NCBI GenBank assembly: GCA_902729315.2
Contig: LR746275.1
Span: 3,070,501-3,134,500 of the forward strand
Source: Spirodela intermedia
Lineage: Eukaryota > Streptophyta > Magnoliopsida > Alismatales > Araceae
Length of the DNA: 64,000 bases
Reading direction: 5' to 3'
Below are positions 45,301 through 59,183 of the stretch, one piece after another. Position numbers and translations under genes: made by a program. Below the pieces are notes generated by a model. That model made no database searches, was not told the origin of the DNA, and saw only the letters and a program-made list of their open reading frames with translations. Within the stretch, counting starts at the first letter, position 1, and each line of letters begins with the position of its first letter.

Positions 45301-48300
45301 AATTTCCGATTCATTTTCATTGAAAGAAAAAAGTTGAGATCTCTAGTGTTGTTATCGTCATATCTTCCACTCTGTGTTTACAGAAAAATAGTGCCACCAG
45401 CATGTCGTTGCCTTTTTTGCGTTCCATGTAGTTATGGTGTAAATCCCTTAATCCAACTCGGTTCTGCACTCTATGTTGTTCTACGTAACATTTCACCTTC
45501 CAAATGAGTGTTTTTTTACCCATTTTCAAGACGACTATCCATTAATCTGCTACCACATTACTGGGATTCCGGAGATGCTTCCAGATATCAGTAATGCTTT
45601 TGTTGTTGATATACACCTAATATCAGACTCTGGGTCTTCCGCAAATACTTGCTTAATTAATTACTACAGTCCAACTGCATCCATCTTCCATTTTCGGAGT
45701 CATTTTCTGAGAAAGACGGTTTTAATTTTCTGGTGTTAAGAATGTATGTGCTTCGCTTTGTATTTATGTCTATAAATCTATCGCTTCTTAACATCATGCG
45801 TTCTCTGTGAATGAGTACGGTCGTGCTAAAAGAAATCTGCACTTCATGCCTTCTTACTTCTTTGGTTCTGACTAGGTGGTTATTAAAACGGAGAGGTAAT
45901 AAATCAAAAGATTATGAACCACTGAATCCATTACATCCTCTACTTTCCGCAAAGGGGGCAGCCCCATCACTCTGTATCATATGCTTTCTCAAAATCCAGC
46001 TGGGGAATCTCGCCTTATGTTTCCATTGATGACTTGAATGCACTCATTTCTTTGAAACTAAATGCTGCTCTTTTCAAGGTCATTTTCCATCAATTTGATT
46101 TTTTTATTGAAACTACAAAAAAAGTTGTTCGTGAATAGTTTTGTCCTTGTTTATGACCCAATTCTGCTCGTTTATGGCTCAGTTTTTGAACTATTTTTGA
46201 GCCAATTCTGCTACTTACTGAGCCTTGCTCTGTGATTGAATTTTTTTTCTTTCTAGTACGACAGTTACCTTTCCAAGCATGGTGGTTCATCGAATGCTTA
46301 CACAGAACTCGAGTATACGTGCTATCACTTTGAAGTTAATCGAGAATATCTCAAGGGCGCTCTTCAAAGGTATGTACTGATATTTTTCTGGGCGACTGCA
46401 AATATGTATCCCTATTTATTCATGCCAATATCGCTTTTGAAGAAGTTCGTTAATGTTGGACATGTTATTTTCATATTCTTTTCTTGCCTTCTTTGTCTAC
46501 TCACGGCGAGAATCCACGCATTGATTTCAATTTTTTTCTCCATTCATAGCACTTAGAAATTTTAATGTTTCTGGTATAGGTGGACAGTCACTGTATAAAT
46601 TTTCTACGCATTGGACAGAAGTCATCCAATTGTGGGCATCTGTTAACATTTTGTATGAATTTTACACATTTTAAGTCTTCCCAGGGGTATCGAACTTTTT
46701 TGTTTCATTATCATTCTAAAAAAGTTGGTTTAGATAAAATGACAATTATGACCTGCGCAACTGTCTAGCTCTTTCCACTGATTCTGTTTTTAGGGATTTT
46801 TTCTCATTTTGCAGCAGCATTTACGAATGTAACTTTTGGGAAAATCGTTCCCACTGAACATATCATACTCAGTTAACTTATGCTGAAATAGCAATCGCTC
46901 TACTACTAAGTCATTCCCTCATCTGGCTTATTCCCTCTCCATTCTCCTAAGGTTTTACATCAGGTCGCTTCCTTTCCGGTTTTGTATAAGTATCTCAATT
47001 TGAACTTGTAATGTCTTGTGTAACTGATTTGGCTATTTTATACATGTCTACATTCATAACCCTCTCAAAATATTTCAGTTAAGAAAATTCTCTGCTCGTT
47101 TGATTTTGATCCATATGTGGAATCCAAAAATACAAGTGTTTAGTTGAGCCATGCTGTTCCTCTTTCACTCAATCTCTCGCCATCATTCTGCAGTAACAGC
47201 CTTGTGGGTGTTGGGTCAGAAGCACTATGGTAGTGTTATTGCTTAGGTTTCTGGTCCTAAACTAGTTTAAGTGCTGTTTTGTTGTCATTACATTTAAAAG
47301 CTACGATATAAGAATACCCTTATGATCTTCTTGCTGGAGATTGTGCTTAGCTTGTTCGTGTTGAGACCTTTTCTGCTGAAGAAGTTTTTCATATCACCAG
47401 TGATGAGTTCGATGAATTTTTTTCACTAAAGGTTGAAATTCGGCATCACTACCTGCATCATGCATTGAATATTTCTTATTCTGACTTTTTTAAATACCAA
47501 AAAATAGCCACTTCTTTCCAGTACAAGTTTACTGATATATGTAAACGAAGGATACATCTGTTCCATTAAAATAAAGAAATAGAAGTTGTGACTCATTCGC
47601 AGTACTTTATGAGGCTTTCCTTACACCATGAAACAGAAACTTCCCACTCTTTGCAAGGGAAGATCTTTGGTCAATGTGGATGGAAGGTACGGGACTGATC
47701 CCTGGTGAGGACCTGTCGTGTAATTAGTTGGATTGGTTGCTTATCACAAGTCTTTGTAATACATTGAAATGAGTGTTCTCATAAAGGAGATTTTGTAAAA
47801 ATTGATTTGTTAAAGGTGTTAATCATGGGGTGTATTGGTGGTTTTTGATGGAGAGAGAAGCAGATAACAGAGTATTTAAGACAGTAATGAAACTACAATG
47901 GTGATACCGGAGTGCTTAAGGTGTTCATTGTTGATTGGTGCATTATACAATTTATAATGCTAGAATTCTTTTAAAAAAAAATTTGAAATGAAAGAAATTG
48001 TGCAGTCATGAAGTTTTCAAGGTCTTAATACTGTCACACTTGTTCATCTTTTTGTGCAGATTTTCACAGTTCTTTGTTTCACCCTTAGTTAAATCTGAAG
48101 CTATGGAGCGAGAGGTGTTAGCAGTTGATTCAGGTTTGTATCTAGTAAATTATCTTTGTGCATTTTCTTACCTACTGGTTCTGGTGTAAATGACATGGAA
48201 ACTATTCCATTTCTTTTTTGTCGCGTACAGAATTCAACCAGGTATTGCAAAGTGATAGTTGTCGACTTCAACAACTTCAATGCCATACTGCTGCACCAGA

Positions 48301-51300
48301 TCACCCTTTCAATAGATTCTTTTGGGGTATGCTCACTGATCTATTCTTATTTGCCTAGTTATTCTTCTATAAATAACCTGTACTTGTTTACTTGTCAGGA
48401 AATAAGAAAAGCCTGATTGATGCCATGGAAAATGGTGTTAATCTGCGTGAGGAAATTTTGCATTTGTACAAAGAAAATTACCATGGAGGAGTGATGAAAT
48501 TAGTTGTCATTGGCGGAGGTCTTGTTTTCCTCAAATCTTTGCAACAATAGCCATGTCAAATTTATTTTTTTCCATTTTTTTGTCATGTACTGTTTTCATA
48601 TGAACATTGTGTGGCTGTGTTGTTTACTTGCAGAAACTCTTGACATTCTAGAGGATTGGGTTATTGAACTTTTTGGTAGCATTAAGCAAGGTAGTCAACG
48701 GGAGATAGTTGCTAAAGAAAGTATGCCTATTTGGAAAGCTGGGATGCTGTACAGGTTAGAGGCAATTAAAGATGTTCATGTCCTGGATCTTACATGGACG
48801 TTGCCATGTCTTCACAAAGAATATCTAAAGAAGCCAGAAGGCTATATATCACATCTGATGGGTCATGGTAAGCAATGTCATCACCTTGTTAGATTTCAGT
48901 TGCATGGAGTCCCATTGCAGCTTACAGTTCTATCACAGTTTTATGATAGGCACTGTACCATTTATGGTACCAGTTTTTACGTGATGTATATCTGCATCAT
49001 AGATAATATCCCAAATTCTTGCAGAGCGGAAAGATGGGATAAAATTATAATGTTACGATTGTTTCAGAGAGTACCTTAACACAAAGTACACTAAAGTAGG
49101 CTTCGTCGTTTTATTGCATCAAATGTGTAAATAATCTAACACTTAGAATAAAAACTCCATCTTCTTGCAGGTCACCTTTGATGACTGCTTGCCCAATTTT
49201 TCCTCTTTTTCAGTTGTTCACCGTGACATATACGATTATTGACTGTGATCAGTGTTGTTTTTAGTATGGTTATATTTTCTACTCTTCAAGTTAGTTCTGT
49301 TTCACGAGCTTCGTTTATTTGGAGGTCAATTGACTGATCAGATAATAAATTCTCAGAGGGCAAGGGAAGCCTTCTTTCTTTTCTCAAGGCCAAGGGATGG
49401 GCAACTTCACTATCTGCTGGTGTTGGTGATGAAGGAACAAACAGATCTTCTGTTGCATACATATTTGTGACGTCTATTCATCTTACAGATTCTGGCTTAG
49501 AAAAGGTAATTGGATGTTTCAGATTTCTCTTTATGGACTTGTTTAGTCCTTCGTGTTTTTCCCGTCCTACATTCCACTTCTCTGGCGATAAAGTAAAAGG
49601 AGAGTTAAAAATAGTGATCATGGTCTCACCGATGAAGCGAGCATGATAAAATCAAATACATGACTCATGACATGCTTATTAATTATGACTTGGCAGACCA
49701 TCTGCAGACTGTATCTTAGCCTCCCAGTTTTAATATGCTTGGATATTGTGGTTCTTTTAACCGCCATTACTTGTCTATTTGAGACAGCATTTTGGGTTTT
49801 TTTTTCCTTTAACTCTTGACCTTGATCTTCGGAGCATGGAATCTCATTAACGACCGTCGCCAAAATATAGTTCATTTACTATAATGTAGAATTATATGAC
49901 AATTATTTTTACATGCAAGTAACATATGATTTTCGGTTTTAGAAAAATAGGAATTTTGAATAGGCAGGAAAACCTTCCTGTGGGATCTGATCATCTTTGT
50001 CGAGTTTCAAAGATGACTGAGATTTTGAGTTGGCTACGTTAGTATAGTTCTTATATTGTCCTCAGGTTCACTATATCTGGTGCTCTTGCATATTTCTTGT
50101 ATTTTTTCAAGGGGCGTAAACTAAATTGAATTATACCCACTGGTTGCTAGACCAGTTTTGCGCCATGAAAATTTTCTAGTGACACTAGCATAAATCCTTT
50201 TTATAACTTTGCATTTCTTTACTCTGCCGTGGAACCATTTACAAATGAATAGTTGTGATTGTGCTTAGTTGGGACAGAAGCAACAGTTCATCTCAGCAAT
50301 AGTTCATATGAATCTTAAATTTAGTACAAGCATGGTCTCTTTCTCATCTGCATTAATTAACAAACGACTTGTTGGAATCATGCTACCCTAAGAGCTATTC
50401 CTATATTTTACATTTATTTCTGTATTAAGTTTCTTTTGTCTAATGAAATGATAAGCCTCTCAAGTTTAACCATCCATGCTAACTTGGATATTCCCTTAGT
50501 CCTCAAAATCTCGTGGTATGTTCATTTGATTTTGTCTTAATTTACTTTATTTATACCACGCTTTGGCAGCTCTACTCAGTCTTAGGCATCGTTTACCAAT
50601 ACATAAGTTTATTGCGGTCATCTGCTCCACAAGAATGGATATTCAAGGAACTCCAAGATATTGGAAACATGGAATTCAAATTTGCGGAAGAGCAACCTCA
50701 GGATGATTATGCTGCAGAACTTTCAGGTTTTGTCCCCTTGAGACGCGTATATTCTCTTATATTCACAACAAGATATGAAATATATCTCAGAATTTCTGAA
50801 AAATATGTGCTTTTGAGTTTATTTCACTAATTTCTGTACTCAGATGGATCAAGCTGTTTCTTGGCATTAGCCAACATTTACATGTGCATGAAAGCAATCA
50901 GTCCAAAGTAATGGTAATCTTAGATAGGAGCGTTAAGAGTTTGAACCTCTGACCTATTGTTTTCGACATGATTTCAGAAGGTTGGTCTTCAGTGTTGATA
51001 ATGATGCAGTTACAATGTTAAAACTTTTATGGAATGACAGTTGACCTTCAAAATTTAAGAGTATGGTCTTCAATTAGCTATATTTTGCCATAGTTAATGC
51101 CATGCTTTAGACATAAAACCTTCAGCAATCAATTTGACTTTATATCACTCAGTAGAGTCATCACATTTAGGTTGATTTTCCACACTTATTTGCAGCTATT
51201 AGTATATTTTTTTGGTGGTAATAGACAATTTCCCTGCCAATCTTACGCAGTGTACATAGTTCGTCATTCATTGGCTAATACAACTGGATCAAGAACAATT

Positions 51301-54300
51301 TCCTTTTAGGAGTTGGGTTAAAATAAACAATGACTAGAAGACGAAGAACAAAAGTTGGGAATATAAGGTGTCTGAAGAGTCATGATTATCAAGACACTTA
51401 CAGTGGCATCATGGATGATGAGGCCATTGTCACAAGTTCATGTTGACTAGTTTCCAGTGGTGCCATAGTTGTGTAGGTGATAATCATTTGAGCTCCTACA
51501 AGAGAAAATATCAATTATATTAGATATCAAGAAAAAGTATTGTAGTATGGATTGGGATCAGATAGTAGAAGGCAATAATTGTTGATATGAGAATCACGAG
51601 GATTACCAGGAAAGAGATTGGTATGTATAAGATCATGCTTGTATGGAGTGAAGTAGTCAGAAAGAAAAAGAAAACTATCCTTCAAGAATATCCGTGTCCA
51701 GAGGCGGAGTAGATATGAATTTAGATTATAGCCTACACAGTGGATTATACCCTTTTTGTCCTTCACCGCAACTAGAAAACCACGCATAATGGAGGGAGTC
51801 AAGAGTCTGGTGCGTTCACCTTTAGGTAGAAGCTCAGAATAACTGCAACCAACTCTTTTCATCGGAAATGGTCATGGAGCTCGACGGTTAGTCGCTCAAA
51901 AAGAGAATGCCGGATCTAGTTAGTAAAGGAATTCGATTTATCTGCACCAAAAATAGTGAGGGCACCTTCCTCCTAAAATTGACTCGGAAATTGGTTGATG
52001 AAGTTCAAAGGTGGGGAATCTCCAAGTTGTTCCTATGTTTCTAATCAGTCACACCATTTTAGCCAAGGTTTTAGTAGAAAAACATTATCGCATTGTCTAA
52101 ACTTTTTTTAGTAAAGCTAGAAAATAAAATGTTTGTATTTGCTGCCCAAGTCACGTTTGAGACATTTAGTATTGTAGAGTATCAAGAGTGAACTATTGGA
52201 TGAAAGACAACAAAGATAAAATAGAATTTAAGCCTATACTACTTGTGTTGAATCCTGCAATGCTCTGCATACCCTAAAATAAATGTAAAACAGATGTATG
52301 ATTTGTTTTCGAAGGCCACACATGCTCTCGTACATTAGAGCATATAATACAAAAGGGACAGGTGCAATGAGGCTATTATCTGAGACAGATGTGGAGAATT
52401 TTGCTAGCAAGAGGTGGTGTTGTAATTCAAAGTTCCTAAATACTATTTTTGTTTAGGAAGAGGTTTTGTTGTTCACTAACTTCTCTCTGAGGCCACTAGT
52501 CCTCTCTGTTCATTTCCAGTGGAGTCATCTGCCACTCTTGCATACCTGCCACTTCTTTTGTTTGCATGGCTCCCTTTGCTTTTGATGCTGGAATTTCATT
52601 CTTTCGTACTTCATCTGTCTCTGTCGCTTCCATCTAATAAGCTTCTCTGCTCACACACATACTGCCTCAACCTGTGGTCCTCTGCTTTTCCTTCTAGACT
52701 AGGCCATGTTCAGACTCTTCTCCAATAATGTTCTTGCTTTTAGTATGAGCCAATCGCTACAGTTTGATGCTGTACTGATCTTCCTCCCAGTACACATCTT
52801 TGTTGTAGAAGTATGAATGGGATGGACTTGGCTAGCGGCCATTGCTGATGATATTGACATCAAGACTAAACGGAGCATGGAAATCAGCAGCATAAATGGC
52901 GCGTGGGTAAGCCCAGCATTAAAACTACAGAGTGAACTCAAGTAAAATTACACGTGGTAAATTAAGACTCATTCGAAAGTATGACTAGGAACAACTGCCT
53001 AATAGGCATATATCGTTTAGGGCAAGAATATGCTAGAGCTCACAAATTACGACGTCAAGAACATCAAGATCATCACATAGAAATAAAATTGGCTACCAAA
53101 TTTCTGGTGTTTACTAAAAAAAATATCTTCTGCCAATAAACCCTTCGATTGTTATCCAAATGATACGATCAATCTCATTTAGTTAAACAATATCGCATCA
53201 AGATTGGTAGACAAGGTGACAAAAATTAGAATAAGAGTTTCAGTTCTCAACGACTAGCTTCTAGGAATGTCTCTAATGAAACTACTATGCATAAGGTTTC
53301 ATTTGTTATACTACACCTATAGAGAGAAACATTGATCAGTTCAAATTTTTATAACCTCTCATAGATGAGTTTAAGTGTATTCATGGCTCTATCCTTTCAG
53401 TTTCTTCTCCCTCTGTCAGTTCGACAATGAATGAATTACGACCAGAAGAAGCTTACATTAAACCTACAGAGGGGAATGGTCCTCACTATTTTCATCCGTT
53501 TCAATGAGTCTGAATCCATTTCAATGAGTATAGCTACTTTTAGGAGGGACACTAGAAAGTCCTTTGCTCTGGGTCAGTAATAAGCATGAACCTGAGCAGA
53601 AAAAATACTAAAAAAAGTAGAAGTCAACATTTTGTCAATATTGCACGGCTAAGAAGCATCGAACATCAGCTAACTCTTTCAATATGAGTGCTTCTATAAT
53701 AGTTGTAGAGATTTCTCCTTTCCTGGCATCCAAATGGATTCTCAACTTACTCTTTCATTAGTTTGTATCTGCCACTACACTCAAGTATCTCTCGAACCAC
53801 ATTGGGGTTTCATATCAGGAGCCACTCCCTAAGTAGTAATCTAGCATTACACATGTAAGATTTTTCTACAAGAAAAATGATTACGGTTTCAACTGGATCC
53901 AGCTGGAGATGCCAATGGCTTTGATACCCAGTGGTATTCAAGGTGTGATATGTACTTACCCAAAAAGGAGACGGAGAGGGAATATTATGTAGGATTGGGG
54001 TCGAAAAGAAAAATGCCATGCGATCCTAAATAAAAATAAAGCAAAAAATGCTAAAAGTGTAAATCTGTCGTTTGCTTGTTTTTTTGCCATTCTTTTTTGG
54101 TGAGCAATTCTCTTTTCATGTACTGTGAGAAATTCCTCAGTATGATTAATCTAAAATTGCATATTCTTTGTATTCAAGCTGCAAGAAATTTTTGTATTCA
54201 TTTCTTTAGTTTTTCGCTGATAACTTGCTGTAGGAAACTTTCTGAAAATTCTTTTTTCATATGGTGACCACTATGAAAGCGTATTTTGTTTTGTTTTGCA

Positions 54301-57300
54301 GAGAATTTGATGTTCTACTCAGAAGAACACGTCATATATGGGGAATATGCATATGAAGTCTGGGATGACAAATTGATAGAGCATATTTTGAGCTTTTTCA
54401 CACCGGAAAACATGAGGATTGATCTGCTGACGAAGTCTTTTGATACTCAATCACATGGTAAGGTTCCCACCCAGTGATTATGTCGTGTGCCTGTCAAAAT
54501 TTTGAAAACTTTGTTTATCAGTGGAGAGAAGTTGATATCTCAAAGTAGCAATACTAACTATAAACCAACTGATCTTTGCTTGGTGGTTTCTTCAACTATG
54601 GGTTACCAGGAACGTTTCGAGAGATTAGGCCCTCACGTGTCGAAATGCATTTATTTTCACTTATTTTTATATTTTTTTTACAGTAAATGAATATCCATTG
54701 TTTTCATTTGAGTGACTGTATCATTCGGTTAATTCGGTCTCTATATAATTTGGTATAAGTCAGTTTTTAATTATCAAGGCATTGTATTCTTCATTATATC
54801 CATACATCCAAACATCAGTTCATTCTATTATATCCCATACTCCTTTTTAGTTTTGACGCATGCAGCAGCTTCTGAATTTTTCTTCATTTTCAGGCATTCG
54901 ATGTGAACCATGGTTTGGTTCTCAGTATATAGAGGAAGACGTTGCTCCATCACTTATGGAAATATGGAGAGATCCCCCTCAAATTGATCCTGCACTTCAT
55001 TTACCCCTGAAGAATGAGTTTATTCCTACTGACTTTTCTCTTCGAAGTTCTAATCTACGAAAGAGTAGCGAAAACGTTACTCATCCAGAGTGCATAATTG
55101 ATCAGCCATTGATGAAGCTTTGGCACAAGCTTGATTTGACTTTTGATGTTCCTCGTGCAAATGCATATTTCTTGGTATCTGTGAAAGGAGCTTATAGCAA
55201 TCTACATAATTCAGTTTTGACTGAATTATTCATAAATCTTTTGAAGGATGAGCTAAATGAGATTTTGTATCAGGTATGTTCTCTGACATGACAAATATGC
55301 GGACTGATTAAAATAAAATTCTAATATCAAATCGTATCTTCTTATTCTTCCCGTTAGTATATATGTCCGAGTTACGCATGATAATTGCATTCCTGCTTGA
55401 GCTGCTGTTTTCTTTAATTCCCTTCTTTGAATGGAGCATAAATATTTCAGATCGACAGTTTTTCTGGATCAAAACAATGGTAGTTAGTGGATAGGTTTCT
55501 CTTTGTTGTTTGAGGGCATCGTTGAAATCCGCGATCTCTCGGTATATTCAACCAAAAGATCACTATCAAACACTTCAGTGTAACAGTCAGTCTTAAAATG
55601 ACAAATATGGTCGAAATAGATACCTTTCAGGCCTGTACATTGCCGAGTGTAGCTTCGAAATCGTCAATAAGTTCTTTAGTAAACCACTTTCTTTGATGCT
55701 TTCAACCAGAAAGCATAGAAATTCGGTAAAGAATCTGTTTCACCATTCGACTGTCATTACTGACAATTGAGTTTTCTGATGGCATCAGAGTGCATATATG
55801 GTTCATCCAACGCGTATGACCATTTGTTGCCCAATTGCAGGCTGGCGTGGCTAAACTGGACACATCTTTAGCGATTGTTGGAGACAAGCTTGAGCTGAGG
55901 GTCTACGGTTTCAATGATAAATTATCAACTCTTCTGCTGAAGATTTTGACTCGGTCCCAATCCTTTTCCCCTAGAGAAGATCGTTTTCTGGTGCAAACAT
56001 TGTCTCTTTGGATTATTTATTTATTCATTTTTGTATTACATATTTAAATTAGATGAATTTGATCTTCATGTATGTGGATTACTTCACTAAAAGCATTATC
56101 ATAAGAGGTCTCTTGAAATACTAGCACAGTACCTGTGCGGGTGCTCTGAGATATTTCTTAGAATTACAGATTAGTGATTACTGGCAGAAAAGATGGCTTG
56201 CTATGCTGGCTGAGCTCCAATTAAATCTCCTTTTGTATCTTTTTCTGCATCAGCAAAGGCATTTCGTCCCACAGAGACGTGGTATCAGCGGAGCAATTAA
56301 TTTTGTTGATTCCCGCGCAGAGGCTTATATGTTTTTTTAATTCGTTGTTGATAATGAAGGTCTATCAGCTCAATGCAGAATTATTAATTGGGTACTACTT
56401 GAGACTGCATTTTCAATGCACAAGGTCACAAAGAGTGCTGTTTCATTTACGTTGTTTTTGGTCTCGGGCTCCTATCAGTACACACTTTAAAGTGTTGAAG
56501 TCTTGTTGTCTGTATCTACAGAATTGGTGGTTTTCTCTCACCTATACTAATTAATCAACTCGTACCAGATGTAATTCAAGAAAATCCCGCAACATTAAGC
56601 TGAAATTTCTGAAGTCTTTCTGCTCACAATTTTCCTGGACGTTATCAATCCCGTATTGATGGAATATTTAACCCTAAAACTTACATTGCAGCTGAAAATA
56701 TCTCTACATATATTTATAGCTTTATAGGAAAAATGGTATTTTGTGCTTTGCATGTTTTCGTTATTTGTGTCTGACATAGTTTGCATCCTGTGATCAGGTA
56801 ATCAAAGAACAGATGGAGAGGGCCCTGAGGAACACTAATATGAAACCGTTGAATCATTCCTCATATTTGAGGATACAAATCCTACGAAAAATCTTTTGGG
56901 ATGTCAATGACAAGCTGTCATGCCTTAATGGCACCTCTTTGATGGATTTGAAAGCCTTTATTCCTCATCTTCTTTCTCAGGTAATGGAATATTGCTGATG
57001 CCTTATTATATTGATATGCTAAGTATACCTTCCTGAAATGTTCAATTTCTCTATATCATAGGAATCCTTCAGCTTCTGTTTTTCTTTTTTCAAGTTTATT
57101 TTTAAGTATTTCATAAAGATTGTAATTACGGCTTATTTCATTTAACTTGCATTATTATTCTCATCGAATAATGAAATACGGCGTTTTTCATGCCTTCCAA
57201 ACTATCAGCTTTACATCGAGGGCCTTTGTCATGGCAATCTATCAAAAGAGGAAGCAATCAATATCACAAATATCTTTGGCAGTACTTTTCACGTTCAACC

Positions 57301-59183
57301 GTTGCCAGTTGAGCAGAGGCATCAAGAGCATATTCTATGTCTACCCACTGGATCCAGCTTTATTAGAAGAGTGCCTGTGAAGAACGAGTTGGAAGTGAAC
57401 TCTGTGGTCGAGGTAATCATAATAAGCCCCTTCGCCATGCCCCCTCCTCTCCCCCACACACGCACAAAAAAAATGATAAAAAAGGGAAAAATAGCAAGAA
57501 AAACAGTGCATCTTTCCTGAGCATGTGAAGATCTTATCCATTCATAATGCGGGCCATTAAAATTATGTTAAATATTGACGGATATTTCTCAAGATTCTTT
57601 TCTGGGAACTGCATCAGTAGTCTATTGTGAAGGGATTTTACTTATGTTCGACTTTTTAATTGAGTCGGATACTAGAAACGATTCAGTGATCTCTATGTCA
57701 GCTTTACATGTACGGTAACTGTGTAGATTGTCAACTCTACATGTACTGAAAATGATTTAACGGTTTCGATCGCCCATCTTTATAAAAGAGAGGCCAGACC
57801 CATATGAAAAACCTACCGGAATATCCTCTGAGATGACAGGTCATGTAATTATATCTAGCATTGCCAGATTATTTACAGTTGCTCAATGTAGGCGTGCCAC
57901 AATTAATCATGTGACATAAGTATTCTCCCATTCACAATCACCGAGTGACGTATCGCCTGGTTTCCAAGTACGTCTCAATTGTTTGATTTGGTTTTCCTAT
58001 TGCAGCTATATTTTCAAACTGAGCAGGATGAAGGGATGCAATCCACCAGGTTGAGAGCGATTGCAGATCTATTTTGCAACATCGCTGAAGAACCGTGCTT
58101 TAATCAGCTCAGGTCATAATATAGCCTTGCTGTGTTCTGCCCTCATTCTGTTCTGTGAGACCTGCATTTTTTTGAAATTTTCTGTGCTGCTTTTTGATCT
58201 TTTGTGATGTTTTATTATTTACCATAAACTATATAGAACAAAGGAGCAGCTCGGCTATTCAGTTGACTGTGGCACTCGAATGACCTATCGTGTTCAAGGA
58301 TTTTGCTTCAGAGTTCAGTCTTCCAAGTACACCCCATCTTACCTGCATCGAAGGATCACAAACTTCATAGACAGCCTTCATGAAATTCTGGTGAGCGATG
58401 TTCTTGACGATGCTGGAATACATGTTGCCTCTTTTTCTTATTCACATCACTTTTCATGGGATTCTGCTTGAAAACTATGAAACTTACTACTTAGTGTGGT
58501 AAAATGTATGGTAATCAATGAAAACATGTTGTGATGTGAAGCACTACCCAGAGGCCGTATCATGGTCCCACTTGGTCTCATTCACCATTCAGAACGATCA
58601 TGCAGTCATTTCTTCAGTGTGCGCATTGATCATCTCAGTATCCAGTCGCAGGATCCCTCACATCTTCTTCATCTTCCATGTACTCTCCTTGCTCGTCGTG
58701 CCATGCATACTTATCCTCTGTTTTCGCAGAACAATCTCGACGATGAGTCGTTTGACCACCATAGACAAAGCTTGATCGCGCAGAAGCTGGAGAAGGACCC
58801 ATCTCTCGCTTATGAAACCGGTCGTTACTGGAGTCAAATTGTGGACAAGCGGTACATATATTGACCAGTTCTTGATGTCTCCCACGTTGGGTTGACTTTC
58901 TGATCCATCGGGGCGCCTCTGTCTGTGCCGCCCCAGGTATTCATTCGATGCGTCAAAGCTGGAGGCCGAGGAGCTCAAAACTGTTCAGAAGAGGGATGTC
59001 ATGGATTGGTACAGCACTTATCTGAGGCCGTCGTCTCCCAAGTGCCGGCAGCTGGCCGTCCATGTCTGCGGCTGCAACGCCTCCATGGCAGAGGAAGCGA
59101 AGCTGGACCCCGAGTTCGGGAAGCTCCTCCAGGACGTGGATTCCTTCAAGACGTCCTCTCTCTTCTACCCCAGCCTCTGCTGA
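42385..59183 (+). CDS. NRDC: Nardilysin-like zinc metallopeptidase (M16 family), intact, 19 exons
   Basis: This is a zinc peptidase of the insulinase/pitrilysin family, nardilysin branch, expected to cleave peptides near basic residues in the cytosol. Exons: 42385-42726, 43870-43945, 44602-44648, 46257-46369, 48060-48133, 48231-48326, 48399-48518, 48634-48867, 49357-49505, 50570-50726, 54302-54457, 54894-55273, 55841-55990, 56798-56980, 57209-57412, 58006-58112, 58237-58390, 58730-58851, 58937-59183. All borders are GT-AG and the sum is 3111 nt (1036 residues), close to the plant nardilysin length. The inverted zinc motif HFLEH is residues 137-141, spanning the exon 2/3 junction. The third ligand Glu218 (EREVLAVDSE) lies 81 residues after the first His, as in insulin-degrading enzyme. 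An acidic stretch (about 59-103) in the N-terminal domain is typical of nardilysin and argues against insulin-degrading enzyme. C-terminal landmarks are EEPCFNQLRTKEQLGY and the end FYPSLC. The five upstream fragments derive from its exons 1-4. Confidence 0.95.
50727..54301 (+). other. Intron 10 of the nardilysin gene, 3.6 kb, with possible insert
   Basis: This is by far the longest intron after exon 5. Donor and acceptor are normal. It contains a 111-codon minus-strand open frame (51862-51527) without recognised motifs. Near 53917-53930 the minus strand reads TGGGTATCAAAGCC, reminiscent of a Copia primer-binding site. A decayed minus-strand retroelement is possible, but no LTR pair was confirmed. 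Confidence 0.35.

Noticed and set aside
42385-59183. Call as insulin-degrading enzyme
   Set aside because: The acidic N-terminal stretch and overall similarity fit the nardilysin branch of M16; insulin-degrading enzymes lack that stretch.
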